Of a stretch of 21,427 nucleotides of DNA, positions 1-6,893 are shown piece after piece. Numbering within the stretch: position 1 is the stretch's first letter; each line of letters opens with the position of its first letter. The stretch lies in assembly GCA_964610885.1 (NCBI GenBank), contig CAZSWR010000066.1:1-21427 (forward strand), written 5' to 3'. This DNA comes from CAZSWR01 sp964610885. Lineage in GTDB: Bacteria; Bacteroidota; Ignavibacteria; Kapaibacteriales; UBA2268. A program made the position numbers and the translations under genes. The notes beneath the pieces were generated by a model. That model did not search any database and was not told the origin of the DNA. It worked only from the letters and a program-made list of their open reading frames with translations.

Positions 1-270
1 CTTTTTCAAAGGGGGAAAAAGATGGTTGTGTGCTAATACATTGATAATATTATAGATAGTACTTGATATAGGGCTACAGAGGCACTGTTTCAAAAGCTCC
101 AACCCGAATTATACTTATGATTTAAAATTTTCGATAAATATTGCTAAATTGTGAGCAGATATTGATTTCTTGGCATAATATTAAACATAACAAGAGAATA
201 ATTCACAGTATTTAATTAATATTTTGATCAATATTCACATTTTAATATTATACTCGTGAATTTGTATTAT

Positions 271-298
271 ATCCCCCTTTTTAAACAGGTTGGGGGAT
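271..298. other. C/G-rich stem-loop downstream of sdpI-like gene
   Basis: ATCCCCC (271-277) pairs perfectly with GGGGGAT (292-298) around a 14-nt A/T-rich loop, just past the stop of the minus-strand SdpI-like gene. Its position suits a transcription terminator, but no T-tract follows it on the minus strand, so it may instead be a repeat or a Rho-assisted end. Positions 1-270 hold nothing I can assign. Confidence 0.3.
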
Positions 299-309
299 TT
301 GTCGCTCGG

Positions 310-1017
310 CTATTCATGCTGATTATCATCGACTATTGTCTGCGCGTCCGGCACGATCTCGCCGCGCTTTTCCATCTTCTTGTATATCACGAACGAATAT
401 ACCACAGGCACGAGGCAGCCAACCACGATGAAAGCCAACAGTAGAGACATAAGCCAAATCGGGTCTTCCAACGGAATGGCCACCGCTGCCGCGATAATCG
501 CACCGAAAAACATGAACCGACCGCCCACGCGGTGGGTGGCGCGCCACACAGCTTCGCTATTGAGCGTCCAGGGCGTGCGAATCCCGAGGAAATAGTTCTG
601 GCGCACGCGGCCCATCAGGTTCCCCAAGAGCGCAAATAGGCCTAAAACGGCGAATACTATGATCTTCCCGATATTGATGTCCAGGCCAGTGGAGGCTATC
701 ATCACAATGATCGAGACCACAGTGCCGAACACTGCCATTCCGATGCGTATCTGCGTGTATGATTTTTTGAAAAGGCTGTAATTCGCCCATCGCGAATCAA
801 TTTTCGGGATGGCAATGAACAGCAAATACAGCAGCACGTTGAATCCCGGCCCCATGAAAATACCGATCTCCTTCGGCGCGTAATTGTCCGGCTTGTTGTC
901 GATGCCCCAGTGGATCGGAACCTGAGCGGGAAAGCTGTCCCACATCGCACAGGCAACGATAAAAGGCACAGCAAGAATTATATAGAAATACCATTCGTTT
1001 TTCAGAAACTCTTTCAT
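310..1017 (-). CDS. SdpI-family membrane protein (DUF1648 + SdpI)
   Basis: This is a 235-residue inner-membrane protein with six hydrophobic segments (about residues 11-28, 51-71, 91-110, 115-135, 167-183 and 186-212). The N-terminal part carries the DUF1648 pattern PIHWGIDNKPD (34-44). The SdpI signature lies at 135-166 (GRVRQNYFLGIRTPW, then SEAVWRATHRVGG). In Bacillus subtilis SdpI gives immunity to the SdpC toxin and sequesters the ArsR-type repressor SdpR at the membrane; related proteins are widespread without the toxin. The start at 1017 overlaps the stop of the upstream ArsR-type gene as ATGA, so the two are probably translationally coupled; an in-frame start at 1059 lies inside that gene and is less likely. 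No SdpC-like toxin gene is visible nearby, so a direct immunity role is unproven. The family call is firm; the physiological role is inferred. Confidence 0.9.
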   Translation of the reverse strand: MKEFLKNEWYFYIILAVPFIVACAMWDSFPAQVPIHWGIDNKPDNYAPKEIGIFMGPGFNVLLYLLFIAIPKIDSRWANYSLFKKSYTQIRIGMAVFGTVVSIIVMIASTGLDINIGKIIVFAVLGLFALLGNLMGRVRQNYFLGIRTPWTLNSEAVWRATHRVGGRFMFFGAIIAAAVAIPLEDPIWLMSLLLAFIVVGCLVPVVYSFVIYKKMEKRGEIVPDAQTIVDDNQHE

Positions 1018-1289
1018 CCTTCGGTCCCCTTTTCTTTTTTGATTAATTGATAAATCCATTTAATTGTCTCGTCGAGCACAGAAGTGTTCAGCGAATAGTA
1101 AACGAATTGCCCGCGTTTGACGGAAATCACCAATCCGCCCTGGCGCAGCAGGTCGAGGTGGTACGAAATGCTCGGCTTGGTCATCTCGAAGGCGTCGGCA
1201 ATTTCGCCAGCCGTCTTGTCGCCCTCCCGAAGCAACTCCAGTATCTTCCGCCGTGATGGGTCGTCCAATGCTTTGAATAATCCGTTCAT
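1014..1289 (-). CDS. ArsR/SmtB-family repressor, SdpR-like
   Basis: This is a 91-residue winged helix-turn-helix regulator. FKALDDPSRRKILELL (5-20) is the typical first helix of the family. The recognition helix-turn-helix runs about 25-50 (TAGEIADAF then KPSISYHLDLL), and the wing follows in KRGQFVYYSLN. Length and sequence pattern match B. subtilis SdpR (about 90 residues). No metal-binding ELCVCDL motif is present, so metal sensing is unlikely. The start at 1289 is chosen because GGAGAGG lies just upstream and the protein then begins where SdpR does; in-frame ATGs at 1373 and 1391 would add 28 or 34 residues with no homology I recognise. It probably represses its own operon through the palindrome at 1397-1416 and is relieved by interaction with the co-encoded SdpI-like protein, by analogy with sdpRI. 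Confidence 0.92.
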   Translation of the reverse strand: MNGLFKALDDPSRRKILELLREGDKTAGEIADAFEMTKPSISYHLDLLRQGGLVISVKRGQFVYYSLNTSVLDETIKWIYQLIKKEKGTEG

Positions 1290-1291
1290 AT

Positions 1292-1298
1292 CCTCTCC
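1292..1298 (-). promoter_or_regulatory. ribosome binding site deciding the sdpR-like start
   Basis: The minus strand reads GGAGAGG, then AT, then the ATG at 1289. It is one of the clearest Shine-Dalgarno sequences in the window and favours the internal start over the upstream in-frame ATGs at 1373 and 1391. Confidence 0.65.
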
Positions 1299-1396
1299 GA
1301 ATTTGTCCGCTGCCATGCGCTGGCCCGCCATTAGCAACGGAAGCAGGATTGATAAACTGTTGACTGCTTTCATAAAAATGTAATTTGTCAAAAGAT

Positions 1397-1416
1397 ATTT
1401 AGATAATTATCTAAAT
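1397..1416. promoter_or_regulatory. perfect 20-bp palindromic operator, probable SdpR-like site
   Basis: ATTTAGATAATTATCTAAAT is a perfect palindrome 108 bp upstream of the chosen start of the ArsR-type gene. A/T-rich dyads of this kind are typical binding sites of ArsR/SmtB-family dimers, so autoregulation is likely. The promoter itself is not clear: TTGCAT followed about 16 bp later by TATCTA on the minus strand would place the dyad over the promoter, but this is a weak match. Confidence 0.7.
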
Positions 1417-1533
1417 GCCTAATGCAATTTAATGATATTTTTTATTCAATGCAAATTAATTTTAAAATATTTTTTTGTTCTATTGCGAATTGTATGGGGG
1501 TAATTCAAAATAATATTAAGCGCCTTTTAAAAA

Positions 1534-1569
1534 AGTATCGATCAACGGACTCACGGGTTAACCCGTGGG
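1534..1569. repeat. dispersed palindromic repeat, copy 1
   Basis: The element is AGTATCGATCA, 7 variable bases, then the perfect palindrome CACGGGTTAACCCGTG (1552-1567). A second copy with the same flank and the same 7-bp spacing lies at 21288-21323. It sits between the ArsR promoter region and the end of the gene at 1626. Apart from this repeat and the operator, the 1290-1625 gap is plain A/T-rich DNA. Confidence 0.75.
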
Positions 1570-1625
1570 ATGGCTGATCTGTACTATTTCAACAGCCTGC
1601 TAAGCCTTTACTGCGTATTTAACTA

Positions 1626-2522
1626 TTACTCAGGATAAAAGCAAATTGGATATTTCAATCCCAGTTTGAAGAAATTTGCAATTCTGCACGCACTTCCGGC
1701 ATTTAATTCGATTCTGTCAAATTGTGCAGTCAAGGTTATTCTTTGGCGCCTGCTGATATGTTTGTTGTCGCCGAAATGGTATCCTTCCAATTCTTGTTTG
1801 TTAAAGGGCAAAGCAATTTCAAGCGCCGCGCCGGGATTGAGCGACTTAACGCAGGCGCCCGAGGTTGAAATCGATGCCTTGTAATAAGCGGACAATGTAA
1901 AAATTCCAAAAGCTCCCTTTATGGCCGGCCCACCGGAAAAGGTAGCACCGAACTGATTCTTGGCGGATTCGTTATCTGCAAAGAAATCTGTTCCGGGGCG
2001 AAAACTTCGCATGGCAATCCCTAAGTCGAATGAGCTATACAAATAATCTCCGTTACGATTCGCTATAAATGGTATTGAATACCCATACCCGATTTTTAAC
2101 CAATTGATATCCTTCGAATACAAATCGTTGTATTTTATGTCCAATATATCAGCATTAAGATGCCCGAATTGATTGTGTTCGACAGAGTCTATTTGGTTCT
2201 TTGGTATCGCAAAATGGAACTTCATCAATTCGAAATTTCCTGTTGCGCATTTTCTTGATTCTTTGTATCCAAGGCCAAAATTAATTAAATCCATTCTGTT
2301 GTTAAAGAATCCGGCGCCGTCCAAAGTACTGTAAAAGAATTGAAGCTTAAAAAACAAAGAATAATTGTTATAAGACCTATCGAAACAGCGAGAATTTTCA
2401 AATGCCAAATTGAAATAGATATCCGTTGGATTGTGTGAGTCGGCACGAGCATGAAGACATGATCCGGCACCGATTGCCAAAGCACACAACAGAACGTATA
2501 TCATTTTAAGCAGGCGAATCAT
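1626..2522 (-). CDS. exported beta-rich protein, possible outer-membrane beta-barrel
   Basis: I do not recognise a named family in this 298-residue protein. It starts with a clear signal sequence (basic start, hydrophobic core about 7-20, likely cleavage after HARA near residue 27). The rest alternates aromatic, glycine and polar residues (for example YSLFFKLQFFYSTL, FGLGYK, LKIGYGYSIPF, FTLSAYYKASIS), which suggests amphipathic beta strands and an outer-membrane barrel; it ends in FYPE. A weak lipobox-like GAGSC near residue 22 leaves a lipoprotein possible. The start at 2522 is preferred because GGAG (2529-2532) lies 6 nt upstream; the ATG at 2534 would add four residues. It lies 97 bp downstream of the TPR gene on the same strand, so they may be co-transcribed. 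The function is unknown. Confidence 0.6.
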   Translation of the reverse strand: MIRLLKMIYVLLCALAIGAGSCLHARADSHNPTDIYFNLAFENSRCFDRSYNNYSLFFKLQFFYSTLDGAGFFNNRMDLINFGLGYKESRKCATGNFELMKFHFAIPKNQIDSVEHNQFGHLNADILDIKYNDLYSKDINWLKIGYGYSIPFIANRNGDYLYSSFDLGIAMRSFRPGTDFFADNESAKNQFGATFSGGPAIKGAFGIFTLSAYYKASISTSGACVKSLNPGAALEIALPFNKQELEGYHFGDNKHISRRQRITLTAQFDRIELNAGSACRIANFFKLGLKYPICFYPE

Positions 2523-2619
2523 CAACTTCTCCATAATAAATGGTCACAAAAATTACTATCAATAAGCTATGAATTCTGGTTATACTCAAGCAGAACATTG
2601 TAAAATCACACTCACCAGC

Positions 2620-3618
2620 CTATTTCGTCAAAGCTTCAACTTTCGCTCTGATATCTTTGTCCTTAAGCATCTTTTTGAAGGAGTCGTCTGTTAATGGATC
2701 GGGCATGGACTCGCCCGGAAGCACGTGCGAGCGCCGAGCAAATGACTTCTCCAGATACTCGACAGCAGACTTAAAGTCGCCGCTCTCGGCATAGTAACAG
2801 CCCAAATTGTAGTAGAAGTTGGGATAGTTTGGGTCGAATTTAACACCTTGCTCGAAAGTGTATTTCGCCTTCTCCAATTCACCGATCATTGCGTATGCCA
2901 TGCCGAGATTGTCGTAGGCCACAATACTATAATCATGATTCATTTCCACTTGAATCAACATACTCATTAGTGCCGTATAAGCGGAAATAGCCGTTTGATA
3001 ATCCTTTTTGTTGTAAGCTTCGTTCCCATAAATAAAGCAATAAAGAGCTGCCTCTTGGTAAACACTGTCGAGTTCGGCAACGAACTTATCGGGTTTGTTG
3101 TCAATCTTCACGTTGCCAATAAATGAGAAGAACTTGTCTAAAGCATCATCTTTGGGGTTCATCATCGAGATATGAATATCGAGCCAGCTGTCGTCAAAGA
3201 ACACAATCGACCTCGTGTTCAGTTGGTCAATTGCTTTGCCATTGTATTTCGAGAAATGAAATATATAAGTATGCATTCCGTTGACCACCATTTGCTCTTG
3301 GCGAGTGAGAGTGCCAATCAGCGCGTCGTCGCGCATCATCTTCTTAATAATCTCTTCTTCTGTATTGCTGTTGAATCGCTTCTGAATGATAAATGAAACG
3401 TTCAACTTGTTGATTGAATCCTGGTAACAGTAGTAGCTACCGGACAGCATAGGACGTAAAAACGGATTGAATTTAAAGCTGCCTTTCGGAAAAGAAATCA
3501 CTTTGGAGATATGCGCGTCGCTCATCTCGTAACTTGTTTCCGAGGCTTTGGATTCGGTATTTGAAAGGAAAACGAGACAAATAATAAAAGTAATAATCAA
3601 TACAGATTGCTTCCTCAT
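2620..3618 (-). CDS. exported TPR-repeat protein of unknown function
   Basis: This 332-residue protein has an N-terminal signal sequence (hydrophobic core about residues 6-19, cleavage probably after SKA near 25). A 150-residue region of no family I recognise follows. The C-terminal half carries about three tetratricopeptide repeats, roughly 191-224 (YGNEAYNKKDYQTAISAY), 232-265 (YDNLGMAYAMIGELEKAKYTFEQG) and 266-299 (YYNLGCYYAESGDFKSAVEYLEKS). TPRs form helical scaffolds for protein contacts, so a periplasmic or lipid-anchored adaptor role is plausible. The start is supported by GAGGT 5 nt upstream of the ATG. The upstream gap 3619-3832 is A/T-rich with no gene. The downstream neighbour is another exported protein on the same strand, perhaps a functional pair. 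Confidence 0.75.
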   Translation of the reverse strand: MRKQSVLIITFIICLVFLSNTESKASETSYEMSDAHISKVISFPKGSFKFNPFLRPMLSGSYYCYQDSINKLNVSFIIQKRFNSNTEEEIIKKMMRDDALIGTLTRQEQMVVNGMHTYIFHFSKYNGKAIDQLNTRSIVFFDDSWLDIHISMMNPKDDALDKFFSFIGNVKIDNKPDKFVAELDSVYQEAALYCFIYGNEAYNKKDYQTAISAYTALMSMLIQVEMNHDYSIVAYDNLGMAYAMIGELEKAKYTFEQGVKFDPNYPNFYYNLGCYYAESGDFKSAVEYLEKSFARRSHVLPGESMPDPLTDDSFKKMLKDKDIRAKVEALTK

Positions 3619-3832
3619 TTCAGACCTCGAAATATATAAAAAAATAGCTTCTTAAGTTACTCAAAAAATAGCTAATAAAAAAGCCTTGATTTGAAGAATT
3701 TAGTGATATTTGGATTGGGGTAATATATCAAATACAAAAATTCGATATAAAAAAACAAATAAATACCAACGAGCTTGCCGATAAGTGTTTGGGAAAATTG
3801 TGAGGAAGAAGGCCTTGGGGGATGCTATACAC

Positions 3833-3870
3833 AAAAAAAACTTTCCGAATGGAGGCCCACTCGGAAAGTT
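3833..3870 (-). terminator. strong intrinsic terminator of the carboxyltransferase gene
   Basis: AACTTTCCGA (3839-3848 on the plus strand) pairs perfectly with TCGGAAAGTT (3861-3870) as a 10-bp stem with a 12-nt loop. It is followed on the minus strand by eight T residues (A-run 3833-3840). It lies 30 bp after the stop at 3901. This isolates the gene from the TPR gene downstream. Confidence 0.9.
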
Positions 3871-3900
3871 TATTCGAGATTCAATCAGTATGTTCGGGAA

Positions 3901-5418
3901 CTATTCTTCGTCGAAGCTGTCCACCTGCACGTCGAACTGTTTGTGGTTCAAGTTGATGCGGTAAACCTTTGTCTGAGTGGGTTTCTTGCCTGCGGTGCTG
4001 ATTTCCGGCACTTCGGAGACCTTGCGGACGCTGGCTTTGGTTTTGCCCTTCAGGAAGGCGATACCTTTGGTTTGGCAGGCCGTGGCGATGAAGACGTTCT
4101 CTTCGGTTGTTTCGATGCCTTCTTCTTCGCAAACTTTCTTCCAGTGTGCGAGTCCTTTTTTCTCGTCGCGTTCGGCGATGTCCACAGGGGCTTCAGTGGT
4201 TACGGGCAGTTTGAGCTGTTCGCTGGCGATGCGGATGACTTCCGGATCGGGAGCGGACGGGGTTTTGCCGAAGTAGCCGAGCACCATCTTGCCGTAGCCG
4301 TCGGCGATTTGTTGCCATTTGCCGGCCATGACGTTATTGTAGGCCTGTTGGAAATAGAACTGCGAAACGGGCGTAACGGACGTACCGAAACCACCTTTGA
4401 CGACGACTTCGCGCATTTCTTTGATCACTTCGGGGAAGCGGTCGAGCACTTTGTAGTCGCGCATCATTTGCGTGTTTGCCGTGAGAGCGCCGCCGGGCAT
4501 GGGCGAGAACGGGATCATCGGCGAAACCTGAGTGGCTTCCGGCGGGAAGAAGTATTCGCTAAGGGCATCTTTGAATTCTTCTTCGAATACGCGAACTTTT
4601 TCCATATCGATACCGAGATCGAATGGTTTGCCCTTGAGCGCGTGGAGCATCATGATCATATCGGGTTGGCTCGTGCCGCCGGAGACGGGGGCTGCGGCCA
4701 GATCGAGACCGTCTGCGCCTGCCTCGAGTGCTGCCAAATAGCATGCAATCGATACGCCTGCTGTTTCGTGCGAGTGGACGCGGATATGCGTGCCCTCGGG
4801 AAGCATTTTGCGAGCCATTTTGATTGTGTCGTACATTTTCTGCGGGGCGGAGGTTCCGCTGGCGTCTTTGAAGCAAACCGAATGGAACGGAATGCCTGCA
4901 TCGAGAATGCGGCGAAGAGTTTTTTCGTAGAATGGAACGTCGTGGGCGCCGGTGCATCCCGGAGGCAATTCCATCATGGTAACGACCACTTCGTGGCGCA
5001 GGCCGTGCTCCACGATGCGCTGACCGCTATAGATAAGGTTATCGACATCGTTGAGCGCGTCGAAATTCCTGATCGTGGTTGTTCCGTGTTTTTTGAAGAG
5101 CTTAGCGTGCATATCGATCACCTCGCGTGGCGAAGTGTCGAGAGTAACTGTATTCACACCGCGGGCAAGCGTCTGGAGGTTTACGTCCGGACCGACCACT
5201 TCGCGGATTTTGTCCATATCGTCGAATGGATTTTCGTTCAGGTAGAACACCGGGGCCTGGAAGCGAGCACCACCACCAAACTCAATGTGGGTGAGTCCTA
5301 CGTGTTTTGCAGCTTCGAGAGCAGGCAGAAAGTCCTCCAATAGTACTCTTCCGCCGAACACCGATTGGAAACCGTCCCTGAAGGAAGTATCCATCACATC
5401 AATTAGTTTCTTTGCCAT
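3901..5418 (-). CDS. biotin-dependent carboxyltransferase subunit (OadA/PycB type) without biotinyl domain
   Basis: This 505-residue protein belongs to the HMGL-like TIM-barrel carboxyltransferases (pyruvate carboxylase B, oxaloacetate decarboxylase alpha). Visible catalytic elements are DTSFRDGFQS near the N-terminus (metal-binding Asp10), FKDASG with the metal-bridging lysine K184, the metal ligands in HSHETAG (H215, H217), and SGGTSQP with the active-site threonine T249. A PYC/OADA-like C-terminal domain follows (about 290-440). The DTSFRDGFQS motif departs from the usual DTTLRDAHQS, so the acyl acceptor is uncertain. The protein ends with TKVYRINLNHKQFDVQVDSF, which resembles the linker and first strand before a biotinyl domain, but no lysine-bearing MKM domain follows, so biotin must be carried on another protein. 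The ATG at 5418 is preferred over the GTG at 5424. No biotin carboxylase is adjacent; the gene seems monocistronic. Confidence 0.85.
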   Translation of the reverse strand: MAKKLIDVMDTSFRDGFQSVFGGRVLLEDFLPALEAAKHVGLTHIEFGGGARFQAPVFYLNENPFDDMDKIREVVGPDVNLQTLARGVNTVTLDTSPREVIDMHAKLFKKHGTTTIRNFDALNDVDNLIYSGQRIVEHGLRHEVVVTMMELPPGCTGAHDVPFYEKTLRRILDAGIPFHSVCFKDASGTSAPQKMYDTIKMARKMLPEGTHIRVHSHETAGVSIACYLAALEAGADGLDLAAAPVSGGTSQPDMIMMLHALKGKPFDLGIDMEKVRVFEEEFKDALSEYFFPPEATQVSPMIPFSPMPGGALTANTQMMRDYKVLDRFPEVIKEMREVVVKGGFGTSVTPVSQFYFQQAYNNVMAGKWQQIADGYGKMVLGYFGKTPSAPDPEVIRIASEQLKLPVTTEAPVDIAERDEKKGLAHWKKVCEEEGIETTEENVFIATACQTKGIAFLKGKTKASVRKVSEVPEISTAGKKPTQTKVYRINLNHKQFDVQVDSFDEE

Positions 5419-5766
5419 AAGCACTCTCTTTTCTCTTGAATTATTTGTTTCGTAACTATTCCGAGTCTTTATGATCCAAGGTTTTGTTACTGTACTATAT
5501 TTTAGGAATATTCTTTTTATATTGTAAGGATTTCCACAGATTTCCGGGTTGTTTTTGCGTTTACTTTCGTGCGATATTGGGCTTGTGGATTCTTACTTTT
5601 TTTTCATAATCAAAGGACTTCAATAGTTATTAAACTATTTTGTTATACAAAGTTATAACAAATTTTGAAAACGGAAAACAATTATTTTAAGTGTATTACG
5701 GGCGTTTATTTTTTAACATACAACTTTAGTTGCGAAATATCGAACGTTGTGATATTATTCACACAG

Positions 5767-5785
5767 ATATATTTCGTAATTTATC
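5767..5785 (+). repeat. 19-bp direct repeat, first copy (second at 6502-6520)
   Basis: ATATATTTCGTAATTTATC occurs here and again identically at 6502-6520, 735 bp away. The second copy ends 34 bp before the GTG start at 6555, so it may be part of a promoter or a regulator site. Low sequence complexity makes chance more likely than for a GC-balanced repeat. Confidence 0.5.
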
Positions 5786-5972
5786 AATAAGTTAATTTAT
5801 TCACATTGCGAAATTGAGAAGTTTTTCACACCCAGCCCGAGGGCCAATTGTGTTGCTTTTTCATCTGTTATAGGCTTATATATGAATATTTATTAATTCT
5901 TTTTTCAGCATTCGGTAAATTTTTATCGAATAAATGAGGTCATTTATATCACAGTTCAGACAAATGACTGCC

Positions 5973-6039
5973 AACCTTCCGAAGGTTTTAAACCTAAGAC
6001 TTGTTCATAAGGCACTGTGGCATTAACCTTCGGAAGGTT
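5973..6039. repeat. 67-bp inverted-arm element with AACCTTCCGAAGGTT arms
   Basis: The left arm AACCTTCCGAAGGTT (5973-5987) and right arm AACCTTCGGAAGGTT (6025-6039) are exact reverse complements, 37 bp apart. Each arm is itself a 7+1+7 quasi-palindrome. The total length and spacing equal those of the element at 18269-18335, whose arms differ in sequence. It is probably a dispersed non-coding repeat. Confidence 0.8.
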
Positions 6040-6110
6040 CCCCAAGACTCAGCAAAATAACTCTATTCCATTTACTTGATACTTTTTCCTTGTTACTTGC
6101 AACTATTTAT

Positions 6111-6252
6111 CATCACATCACCACATCGGCTAATCATCACATCACCACATCATCGGCCGGGTTCCAAACACGCCCCTACAGAAGAATTGAATTCATTCTT
6201 ATCATTCCAATCACACGAATCAGAGTTCAGACAATCATCACATCACCACATC
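6111..6252 (-). repeat. composite repeat: three CATCACATCACCACATC units plus a GTAGGGG hairpin unit
   Basis: The 17-bp core CATCACATCACCACATC is present at 6111-6127, 6135-6151 and 6236-6252, the first two separated by only 7 bp (GGCTAAT). Between the second and third lies a degenerate GTAGGGGCG..TTCCAAAC unit in reverse orientation (6155-6180). The same association, on the opposite strand, occurs at 18400-18455. This shows the two pieces travel together as one dispersed intergenic repeat. Confidence 0.75.
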
Positions 6253-6554
6253 AGCTAATCCACGGACGAGTTTTGAACATAAACCCGAAAGGAAAATATT
6301 CAGGTTTGTGAAACGTAGATATACTAAGAGGCTTTTGAAATAAGCATTTTGTTTGCATATTGGATTGCCATTGAATGTATGGATAGTGAGGCTGTTGAAT
6401 TAGTATGTTGGTACTGTCGCCTCCGAACCTATTAATAAGTGGAAATAAACGCAGACTCTGATAGCTTAAAATCGTTCTCAGTAATTGTTTTGTAGATAAA
6501 AATATATTTCGTAATTTATCGAACTTGTAACAGCAAAAATTTGAAAAAGATGAA

Positions 6555-6893
6555 GTGGGGAAAATAATACACATAGATAGTATTGAAGAAGGCCTTATTC
6601 TTTCTGAACCTGTAATGAACAGTTATGGGCAGATACTTATTCCTTCCGGAGCCACTCTCTCGAGCAAGCATATTACATTGCTCAAGACATGGAACATACA
6701 AACTGTTTCCATCAAATCCGACGACGAAGAAGAGAATACAGAAATGAGCGAAGAGGTGCGCCATCTGTGCATCGAAAACTTGCAGAAGCGAATGCGCTGG
6801 GAGACGAGGAACGACAACGAAAAGGATCTCTTTCAATTAGGCGTTATCTTTGAATTCAAGACCATGAACAAAAAGGATATTCCCGAGCAATGA
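6555..6893 (+). CDS. stand-alone HD-GYP-accessory-like domain protein
   Basis: This 112-residue cytoplasmic protein resembles the N-terminal accessory region that often precedes HD-GYP phosphodiesterase or HDOD domains. It has the pattern I.GLILSEPVMNSYGQILIPSGATL (about 11-34), then LLKTWNIQTVSI (42-53), then an acidic stretch DDEEENTEMSEE (56-67). In such proteins this region is usually fused to the output domain; here it is separate, and its TGA overlaps the ATG of the HDOD gene as ATGA (6890-6893), so co-translation is likely. The start must be GTG at 6555: the frame is closed by TAA at 6528 and no in-frame ATG comes earlier. There is no clear Shine-Dalgarno sequence. The function is inferred from position: partner or sensor subunit for the HDOD protein. 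Confidence 0.7.
   Translation: MGKIIHIDSIEEGLILSEPVMNSYGQILIPSGATLSSKHITLLKTWNIQTVSIKSDDEEENTEMSEEVRHLCIENLQKRMRWETRNDNEKDLFQLGVIFEFKTMNKKDIPEQ

Larger units (their letters stand above)
5425..6554. other. 1.1-kb gene-free region between divergent genes
   Basis: No credible coding sequence is present on either strand. The part up to about 5960 is very A/T-rich and probably holds the promoter of the minus-strand carboxyltransferase; the last 100 bp must hold the promoter of the signalling operon. A 19-bp exact direct repeat (5767-5785 and 6502-6520) spans the region, and 5973-6252 is filled with the repeats listed separately. Confidence 0.6.

Noticed and set aside
1..21. Inverted repeat CTTTTTC/GAAAAAG at the window edge
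   Set aside because: It is cut by the window boundary and too short and A/T-rich to interpret; it may be the tail of a repeat or terminator from outside.
1290..1391. Longer ArsR-type protein starting at 1391 or 1373
   Set aside because: The extra 28-34 residues match nothing in the family, while the internal ATG at 1289 has a strong GGAGAGG site and gives the usual length.
3775..5343. 522-residue open frame on the plus strand opposite the carboxyltransferase
   Set aside because: It is antisense to a gene with intact catalytic motifs, starts with TTG in a terminator region, has odd His/Phe/Val-rich composition, and matches no family I know; it is a shadow of biased codon use.
6251..6574. 107-residue open frame on the minus strand in the gene-free region
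   Set aside because: It has no ribosome site, no family resemblance and low-complexity A/T-rich sequence, and it overlaps repeats and the start of the signalling operon.
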